From: Rhodospirillales bacterium
GTDB taxonomy: Bacteria; Pseudomonadota; Alphaproteobacteria; Rhodospirillales; JADHTD01
DNA: 8,553 nt
Reading direction: 5' to 3'
Assembly (NCBI GenBank): GCA_016776525.1
Contig: JADHTD010000106.1
Location: forward strand, 1-8,553
The notes under the pieces were generated by a model that was given only the letters and a program-made list of their open reading frames with translations, ran no database searches and was not told the origin of the DNA. The translations under genes were made by a program, and so were the position numbers. Below are positions 1 to 4,805 of the stretch, one piece after another; within the stretch, counting starts at the first letter, position 1, and each line of letters opens with the position of its first letter.

Positions 1-666
1 CATGGTGACGTTGTTGTGGGGCATGCCCATATATTTCAGCAACTCAATGCAGGCGATGGCGGCGGCGCCCGCCCCGTTGACCACCAGCTTGATGTCGCCG
101 ATATCCTTGTTGGTGATGTCCATGGCGTTGATCAGCCCGGCGGCGGCGATAATGGCGGTGCCGTGCTGGTCGTCGTGAAAGACGGGGATATCCATCAGTT
201 CGCGCAGGCGCTGTTCGATGATGAAGCATTCCGGCGCCTTGATGTCTTCCAGGTTGATGCCGCCGAAAGTCGGGCCGAGCAGCTTCACACAGTCGATGAA
301 TTCATCGACGTCGCGGGTGTCCACCTCCAGGTCGATGCCGTCGAGGTCGGCAAAGCGCTTGAACAGCACGGCCTTGCCTTCCATCACCGGTTTTGAGGCC
401 AGGGCGCCCAGGTCGCCGAGGCCCAAGATGGCGGTGCCGTTGGAGATAATGCCGACGAGGTTGCCCTTGGCCGTATAGTCGTAGGCGGTCGACGGGTCTT
501 TTTCGATCTCCAGGCAGGGAACGGCGACGCCCGGCGAATAGGCCAGGGACAGGTCCCGCTGGGTGGTCAGCGGCTTGGTGGCCATGATAGCCAGTTTTCC
601 GGGCCGTCCCTGGGCATGCAGGGCAAGGGCTTCTTCCGGGGTAATCTGCGATTGAGGATCGTCCAT
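1..666 (-). CDS. maeB: NADP-dependent malic enzyme, N-terminal 222 codons (truncated by window edge)
   Basis: Malic enzyme decarboxylates malate to pyruvate and CO2 in the cytoplasm while reducing NAD(P)+. The frame is open from an ATG at 666-664 to the window edge, giving 222 codons. Family motifs are all in place: YSPGVA with the catalytic-type Tyr43, EGKAVLFK with Lys98, NLEDIKAPE with metal-ligand-type Glu140 and Asp141, FHDDQHGTA at 163-171, and the start of a Rossmann fold, VVNGAGAAAIA, at 195-205. AGGGA at 680-676 lies 9 nt upstream of the ATG and supports this start. The large MaeB form normally continues through the NAD(P) domain into a phosphotransacetylase-like C-terminal domain, which lies outside the window, so I cannot confirm that form or the NAD versus NADP preference. 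The gene lies 52 bp behind the small stress-type gene on the same strand with no terminator visible between them, so the two may share a transcript. Confidence 0.95.
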   Translation of the reverse strand, partial: MDDPQSQITPEEALALHAQGRPGKLAIMATKPLTTQRDLSLAYSPGVAVPCLEIEKDPSTAYDYTAKGNLVGIISNGTAILGLGDLGALASKPVMEGKAVLFKRFADLDGIDLEVDTRDVDEFIDCVKLLGPTFGGINLEDIKAPECFIIEQRLRELMDIPVFHDDQHGTAIIAAAGLINAMDITNKDIGDIKLVVNGAGAAAIACIELLKYMGMPHNNVTM

Positions 667-718
667 GGGTCTGCGTCCCTGTTCTTCGTTTTTTTTTATT
701 GTTGCTTGGTGGCGGGCG

Positions 719-1225
719 TTATGCCGCCGGGTCGTGCCGGTGGATGTGCACGTTGGCGCCGCCGTGGCCTTCGAGCAGGCCGCTGGCCTTGCGCTCTTCG
801 TCGTCGTCGGTGACCCGGACCCAGAGGATGACGCTGCCGGCGTCCAGCGAGCGGGCGAAATCCTCGGTGTGCGGGGACGAGGTCACTTCGTCGAGCACTT
901 CCTTGGCGGCAATGCCGGCGGTGGCGGCGCCGATAATACCGGCGATGGTGGCGGCAATGGTGCCGCCGACCAGGAGGATGGCGCCCGACGCCACCAGCGG
1001 GCCTTCGTATTTTAATTCGCCGACCAAGGCGGTGAGCACGTCCTTCCAGGGCTTGCCGGGCGTGCCGGCGGCCTCCAGGGACTCGTGCGATGACAGCACG
1101 CTCAGGTCGGTGCGTTCGAAGCCGGCGCCCAAAAGGGCGGTAACCGCCGCTTCAAAGCTATCCCGGTCTGCAAACAAGCCGACCGCTTCGCGGGCGTCGG
1201 AGACGGTGGTTGGTGTCGTTTCCAT
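719..1225 (-). CDS. Small glycine-zipper membrane protein, general-stress 17M-like
   Basis: The 168-residue product has three parts. Residues about 13-47 form an alpha/beta segment (EAVGLFADRDSFEAAVTALL, then GAGFERTDLSVLSS) resembling the general stress protein 17M/YflT-type domain. Residues about 76-107 are a hydrophobic Gly/Ala-rich stretch with small residues spaced as in a glycine zipper (Gly81, Gly87, Gly88, Gly96, Gly99, Gly104). The C-terminal part reads like the usual partner segment of such proteins (DFARSLDAGSVILWVRV, then an acidic stretch), and the tail is histidine-rich (HIHRHD). There is no signal peptide. The ATG at 1225-1223 is preceded by GGGAG with an 8-nt spacer. It sits upstream of the malic enzyme on the same strand and diverges from mutS. 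The family assignment comes from recognising this domain pattern and was not searched. A membrane-associated stress role is inference and no biochemical function is known to me. Confidence 0.75.
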   Translation of the reverse strand: METTPTTVSDAREAVGLFADRDSFEAAVTALLGAGFERTDLSVLSSHESLEAAGTPGKPWKDVLTALVGELKYEGPLVASGAILLVGGTIAATIAGIIGAATAGIAAKEVLDEVTSSPHTEDFARSLDAGSVILWVRVTDDDEERKASGLLEGHGGANVHIHRHDPAA

Positions 1226-1251
1226 ATCGTTGGCTCCCAGGCTTGCCTTCC

Positions 1252-1289
1252 GGGGTTCCCGCCCATAGAGCGTGCGGGCTTCGAACCCC
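1252..1289 (-). other. Leader hairpin upstream of the stress-type gene
   Basis: A 7-bp perfect inverted repeat (GGGGTTC at 1252-1258, GAACCCC at 1283-1289) encloses a further 4-bp GC pairing (CCGC at 1259-1262 with GCGG at 1274-1277). It lies 27 bp upstream of the minus-strand start codon at 1225, so it would be in that gene's 5' leader if transcription begins near 1290. No T-run follows on either strand, so it is not an intrinsic terminator. It could be a leader RNA structure or a protein-binding dyad. Confidence 0.45.
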
Positions 1290-1294
1290 TATAA

Positions 1295-1324
1295 ATAATG
1301 TGTCGGATAGGGGGCAAGATGCAA
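1295..1324 (-). promoter_or_regulatory. Weak sigma70-like promoter candidate for the stress-type gene and malic enzyme
   Basis: On the minus strand TTGCAT (1324-1319) and CATTAT (1300-1295) are separated by 18 nt, giving partial matches to -35 and -10 boxes in an AT-rich patch about 70 bp upstream of the start codon. The same patch read on the plus strand contains TATAAA at 1290-1295, five of six matches to a -10 box, but with no acceptable -35 behind it. The sequence supports only a promoter-bearing region, not an exact start site. Confidence 0.25.
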
Positions 1325-1355
1325 GGGAGTTCGCCTGTTTCCCTTAGCATTTTTT
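1321..1355 (+). terminator. Terminator-like hairpin plus T-run facing mutS
   Basis: On the plus strand AAGGGA (1323-1328) pairs with TCCCTT (1340-1345) across an 11-nt loop. The stem extends by two GC pairs (1321-1322 with 1347-1348) if A1346 is bulged. Six T residues follow at 1350-1355. This is the arrangement of an intrinsic terminator, pointing towards mutS from within the divergent intergenic region. It may block readthrough from antisense transcription of the stress gene or act as a leader attenuator for mutS. The stem is modest and contains four A-T pairs, so chance occurrence is possible. Confidence 0.4.
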
Positions 1356-1440
1356 ATCCGGTTTTTTCTATGGTATGGTCGCCGCCGAACCCTATCCTTG
1401 ATAGCCGTCAATCACCGGAACCGAATTTACCGCCGCCGCC

Positions 1441-4212
1441 GTGCAACAGCAAAACCCGCACCCACCGACCGAACCACAGACGGAGCCGCAGGCGGAACCG
1501 CCCGTGGAGTCGGAGTCCGCTGCGGCGGACGAAAAACCGGCGAAGGGCATAGCCGACAGCGCGCCGACGCCGATGATGACCCAATACCTGGCCATCAAGA
1601 AAGACCACCCCGACGCCCTCTTGTTTTACCGCATGGGCGATTTCTACGAGCTTTTTTTCGACGATGCGGTGGCCGCCTCGGCGGCGCTGGACATTACGCT
1701 GACCAAGCGCGGCAAACACTTAGGCGACGATATCCCCATGTGCGGGGTGCCGGTGCATGCTCACGAAAGCTATCTTTCCAAGCTGATCCGCAAAGGCTTC
1801 AAGGTGGCGGTGTGTGAACAGACGGAAGACCCGGCGGAAGCCAAAAAGCGGGGTTCGAAATCGGTTGTCCGGCGCCAGGTCGTCCGCATCATTACCGCCG
1901 GCACGCTGACCGAAGACACGCTCTTGGACGGACGACGGCACAATTACCTGGCCGCCTGTGCCGAGGCCGGGGGCGGCCTGGGGCTGGCCTGGATCGATAT
2001 CTCCACCGGCGTTTTCATGACCCAGCCGGCCGACCGCCTGAACTTAGGCGCTGTGCTGGCCCGCATTGACGCCGGGGAACTGCTGGTCCCGGACAGTTTG
2101 TTGCAGGCCCCGGACCTGTTCGAGGTTTTCGGCGAATGGCGCGACCGCCTGTCGCCCCTGCCCGGCAGCCGCTTCGACAGCACCAATGCGCGCAAACGCC
2201 TTGAAGACCTTTTCGAGGTGGCGGCGCTCGATGCCTATGGCGATTTTTCCCGGCCCGAACTGGCCGCCGCCGGCGGCCTGGTCGATTACCTGGAACTGAC
2301 CCAGAAAGGCAGGCTGCCGCGCCTGGAAACGCCGAAACGCTTAAGCGCCGGCGCTCTCATGGAAATCGACGCCGCCACCCGGCGTAACCTGGAACTGTCG
2401 CAGACGCTGGGCGGCGAGCGCCGGGGGAGCCTGCTGAATGTCATCGACCTGACGGTAACCGGGCCCGGCGCCCGGCTGCTGGCCCAGTATCTCGGGGCGC
2501 CGCTGACCGAGGTGGCGGCCATTGAGGCGCGCCTCGACATGGTGCAGTTCTTTCTGGATGCCGAACGCTTGCAGGGCGACCTCGGCGAGGCGCTCAAGGG
2601 CAGCCCCGATATCGAACGCGCCCTGTCGCGATTGAGCCTGGGCCGGGGCGGCCCCCGCGACCTGGGCGGCATCCGCGACGGCCTGATGGTCTGTGCCGGG
2701 CTGCGTGGCCTGTTGATGGACGGGGGCTTAAGCGGCCTGCCGGACGGTATCGAGGCCTGCCGGGCCGATCTGGGCCACCATGACGATTTGATCGAGCGCC
2801 TGAGCCGGGCCCTGGCTGAAAACCTGCCGATCACTGTGCGTGACGGCGGTTTTATCGCGGCCGGCTACAATTCGGCCCTGGATGAGTTGCGCACCCTGCG
2901 CGACGAAAGCCGCCGCCTGACCCTGGCCCTGCAAAGCCGCTATGCCGAGGAAACAGGGGTCGGCGGCCTGAAGGTTAAACACAACAACGTGTTGGGCTAT
3001 TTTATCGAGGTTTCGGCGAAACAGGCCGATAACATGCCGGGCGGCGAGGATTCTCCCTTTATCCACCGCCAGACCATGGCCAATGCGGTGCGCTATTCCA
3101 CCGTCGAGCTGGGGGAACTGGAGGGCAAGATTGCGCGGGCCGCCGACCAGGCCCTGGGCTTGGAGCTGAAACTATTCGAAGACCTGAGCGGCGAGATTAC
3201 CGGGCGGGCCGCCGGCATCGCCCTGGCCGCCGCCGCCCTGGCCCGCCTCGATGTGGCCGCCGCCCTGGCCGCCCTCGCCCGCGACCGGCGCTATTGCCAC
3301 CCGCTGCTGGATGACGGCAACGGTTTCGATGTCCGCGGCGGCCGCCACCCGACCGTCGAAGCGGCGCTGGAGGCCTCTCAAGAAGGGACTTTCGTGGCCA
3401 ACGACTGCCACCTGGGCAACGGCGGCGTCGAACAAGAGAGTGCCGAACGCCTGTGGCTGCTGACCGGCCCCAACATGGCCGGTAAAAGCACCTTCCTGCG
3501 CCAGAACGCGGTTATTGCCGTGTTGGCCCAGATGGGTTCGTTCGTACCGGCGGAAAGCGTCCATATGGGCATCGTCGACCGGCTGTTTTCACGGGTCGGG
3601 GCCGCCGACGACCTGGCCCGCGGGCGCTCGACCTTCATGGTCGAAATGGTCGAAACCGCCGCCATCCTCAACCAGGCTGGGCCGCGGGCCCTGGTCATTC
3701 TCGATGAAATCGGCCGCGGCACGTCGACCTATGACGGCCTCTCCATCGCCTGGGCGGTGGCCGAACACCTGTGTGAGGTCAACCGCTGTCGGGCCCTGTT
3801 TGCCACCCATTACCACGAACTGACGGCACTGGCGGCGCGCCTCGGCGGCATGGCTTGTCACACCATGCGGGTTAAGGAATGGCAGGGCGACGTGGTTTTC
3901 CTGCACGAAGTGGCGCCGGGTTCGGCCGACCGCTCCTACGGCATCCACGTCGGGCAGCTGGCCGGCTTGCCACCCGCCGTTGTTTCGCGGGCGGAACAGG
4001 TGTTGCATTCCCTGGAAAAAGGCGAGCAATCCTCGGCGGTGACCAGGCTGGCCGAAGACCTGCCTCTTTTTGCGGCTCTGGAAGACAAGCCCGTTCAACC
4101 GCAGGGCCCCTCGCCCCTGGAAGAGGCCTTCGGCGACGTCAATCCGGATGGCCTGAGCCCCCGGGAAGCCCTCGACCTGCTCTATAAACTCAAGGAACTA
4201 TCCTTTAAGTAA
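1441..4212 (+). CDS. mutS: DNA mismatch repair protein MutS
   Basis: MutS recognises base mismatches and small loops in newly replicated DNA and recruits MutL in an ATP-dependent way. The mismatch-binding motif Phe-Tyr-Glu is at 68-70 within FYRMGDFYELFFDDA. The core and clamp domains follow, including VKHNNVLGYFIEVS. The ATPase has Walker A GPNMAGKS at 676-683, Walker B with Asp755-Glu756 in LVILDEIGRGTST, and the ATHYHEL motif. The C-terminal tail SPREALDLLYKLKELS matches the short oligomerisation helix of full-length MutS. All key residues are intact. From the GTG at 1441 the protein has 923 residues, longer than the roughly 850-900 usual for the family. The excess is partly a Pro/Glu/Gln-rich leader of about 40 residues before TPMM. 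The start is uncertain: GTG 1441 has no Shine-Dalgarno, GTG 1504 has one, and ATG 1573 would begin inside the conserved domain. An in-frame stop at 1402-1404 bounds the frame upstream. Confidence 0.97.
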   Translation: MQQQNPHPPTEPQTEPQAEPPVESESAAADEKPAKGIADSAPTPMMTQYLAIKKDHPDALLFYRMGDFYELFFDDAVAASAALDITLTKRGKHLGDDIPMCGVPVHAHESYLSKLIRKGFKVAVCEQTEDPAEAKKRGSKSVVRRQVVRIITAGTLTEDTLLDGRRHNYLAACAEAGGGLGLAWIDISTGVFMTQPADRLNLGAVLARIDAGELLVPDSLLQAPDLFEVFGEWRDRLSPLPGSRFDSTNARKRLEDLFEVAALDAYGDFSRPELAAAGGLVDYLELTQKGRLPRLETPKRLSAGALMEIDAATRRNLELSQTLGGERRGSLLNVIDLTVTGPGARLLAQYLGAPLTEVAAIEARLDMVQFFLDAERLQGDLGEALKGSPDIERALSRLSLGRGGPRDLGGIRDGLMVCAGLRGLLMDGGLSGLPDGIEACRADLGHHDDLIERLSRALAENLPITVRDGGFIAAGYNSALDELRTLRDESRRLTLALQSRYAEETGVGGLKVKHNNVLGYFIEVSAKQADNMPGGEDSPFIHRQTMANAVRYSTVELGELEGKIARAADQALGLELKLFEDLSGEITGRAAGIALAAAALARLDVAAALAALARDRRYCHPLLDDGNGFDVRGGRHPTVEAALEASQEGTFVANDCHLGNGGVEQESAERLWLLTGPNMAGKSTFLRQNAVIAVLAQMGSFVPAESVHMGIVDRLFSRVGAADDLARGRSTFMVEMVETAAILNQAGPRALVILDEIGRGTSTYDGLSIAWAVAEHLCEVNRCRALFATHYHELTALAARLGGMACHTMRVKEWQGDVVFLHEVAPGSADRSYGIHVGQLAGLPPAVVSRAEQVLHSLEKGEQSSAVTRLAEDLPLFAALEDKPVQPQGPSPLEEAFGDVNPDGLSPREALDLLYKLKELSFK
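1490..1506 (+). promoter_or_regulatory. Ribosome binding site supporting an alternative mutS start (GTG 1504)
   Basis: AGGCGG at 1490-1495 is followed after 8 nt by an in-frame GTG at 1504-1506. This is the only start candidate of mutS with a Shine-Dalgarno-like element at normal spacing. Starting here gives a 902-residue protein, closer to the family norm, and removes the most repetitive part of the leader (TEPQTEPQAEPP). Confidence 0.4.
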
Positions 4213-4716
4213 GCCCGCCAAGTCGGCGGTTTCCCTCAACTGCCCGGCGCCGATGAAGCGTTCGAGCAGCCGCAAGCCGCAGTCATGGGCCTCCGGCCCG
4301 CCGTGGCTGGCTGTGGCGTCGGTGATGACCACCGGTTCCAGGCCCTTCTCGAACACATCGACGGCGGTTTTCAGCACGCAGTTGTCGGTGGCGATGCCGC
4401 ACAGGAAGACCCGTCCCACCTTATTTTGTTGCAATATCGTAACAATGCCCGGCGTCAGGGCGCTGTAGGTCGATTTATCGAAAATTCGGGCGGTGGCGGC
4501 AGGCTTGAAAGCCAGCTCAATATCCGCCGTTCCCGGGCCGAATCGATGCCAGCCGATCAATTTTCGGTGCAGGGAGCCCTCCGGATTGAAAAAACGCGTG
4601 ATAAGTACAGTTTCGAAACGGTCCTGCAGGGGCTCGACCCGCCCCGGAATGTGGTCGGTGCCGGAACCCATAAAGCCCTGCTGGACGTCGATGATGATCA
4701 GGCCGTCGGTGCCCAT
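4198..4716 (-). CDS. Isochorismatase-family cysteine hydrolase
   Basis: This 172-residue single-domain protein belongs to the isochorismatase/nicotinamidase-like cysteine hydrolase family. The catalytic triad is visible: Asp10 in IIIDVQQGF, Lys81 in FDKSTYSAL, and Cys113 in GIATDNCVLKTA, which also carries the family's turn before the nucleophile. Members hydrolyse amides or vinyl ethers, for example nicotinamide, isochorismate, ureidoacrylate or biuret. The DWHPxxHxSF metal-site motif of nicotinamidase is absent, and the equivalent region reads RFFNPEGS and GWHRF, so PncA is unlikely. The substrate is unknown. No signal peptide is present, so it is probably cytoplasmic. AAGGA at 4729-4725 sits 8 nt before the ATG. 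The gene is convergent with mutS, overlapping it by 15 bp, and divergent from glnD across 89 bp. A hand count gives about 60% G+C over 4261-4680, lower than sampled mutS stretches (70% and 82%). Confidence 0.9.
   Translation of the reverse strand: MGTDGLIIIDVQQGFMGSGTDHIPGRVEPLQDRFETVLITRFFNPEGSLHRKLIGWHRFGPGTADIELAFKPAATARIFDKSTYSALTPGIVTILQQNKVGRVFLCGIATDNCVLKTAVDVFEKGLEPVVITDATASHGGPEAHDCGLRLLERFIGAGQLRETADLAGLLKG
4215..4232 (+). terminator. Candidate intrinsic terminator of mutS inside the convergent gene
   Basis: CCGCC (4215-4219) pairs with GGCGG (4225-4229) around a 5-nt loop and is followed by TTT at 4230-4232, starting two bases after the mutS TAA. The stem is short but all G-C and correctly oriented only for mutS. 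On the minus strand no T-run follows it. It lies within the last codons of the isochorismatase-family gene. The T-run is weak, so confidence is moderate. Confidence 0.4.
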
Positions 4717-4805
4717 CGGGTTATTCCTTTATGGCGGCGGCGTTCCATATACACTATATATCCGAATACTCTATTCATACGACTTTGAAAGGTTCCAAAG
4801 TCCCG
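4717..4805. promoter_or_regulatory. Divergent promoter region between the hydrolase gene and glnD
   Basis: This 89-bp spacer contains an AT-rich core at about 4744-4780, in sharp contrast to the surrounding GC-rich coding sequence, and must hold the start signals for both flanking genes if they are not read from further away. TATAGT on the minus strand (4759-4754) and TATATA on the plus strand (4755-4760) resemble -10 boxes. I see no convincing -35 at proper spacing for either. The hydrolase has a good Shine-Dalgarno. glnD has only GAAAGG (4787-4792), 13 nt before its ATG. Confidence 0.5.
4747..4776. repeat. Two similar 13-bp dyads in tandem, operator-like
   Basis: ATATA-CAC-TATAT at 4747-4759 and GAATA-CTC-TATTC at 4764-4776 are each perfect 5-bp inverted repeats around a 3-nt spacer. 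They share the core ATACNCTAT at the same register, and their centres (4753 and 4770) are 17 bp apart. They occupy the AT-rich core between two divergent genes, which fits a pair of transcription-factor half-operators. AT-rich promoter sequence can produce such symmetry by chance, and the binding protein is unknown. Confidence 0.4.

Noticed and set aside
16..478. Plus-strand open frames opposite the malic enzyme
   Set aside because: They are antisense shadows of an unmistakable malic enzyme sequence and contain no recognisable domain.
711..728. Hairpin GGCGG/CCGCC at the end of the stress-type gene as a terminator
   Set aside because: On the gene's own strand it is followed by an A-rich run rather than T residues, and the T-run lies on the wrong side, so it does not fit intrinsic termination.
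1274..1290. T-arm-like TTCGAA sequence suggesting a tRNA fragment or attachment site
   Set aside because: The flanking stem does not pair as a T-arm on either strand, no acceptor or anticodon arms are nearby, and the motif is explained by the leader hairpin. No integrase or second copy is seen.
1298..1552. 84-codon plus-strand frame in the mutS leader, possible leader peptide (inner ATG at 1319 after a G-run)
   Set aside because: It spans the terminator-like hairpin, and its C-terminal half is an out-of-frame reading of the mutS leader giving an Arg-rich tail. The G-run is only 4 nt from the inner ATG. There is no protein similarity I recognise.
3205..3285. GCC-rich repeats within mutS as a possible slippage or phase-variation tract
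   Set aside because: The repeats are short, interrupted and in frame, encoding an Ala/Leu-rich helix at the usual place between the clamp and ATPase domains. Slippage would not shift the frame.
4731..4805. Upstream in-frame ATG giving a 951-residue GlnD
   Set aside because: The 25 extra codons cross AT-rich promoter-like DNA with the dyads and do not resemble a GlnD N-terminus, whereas the ATG at 4806 gives the expected one.
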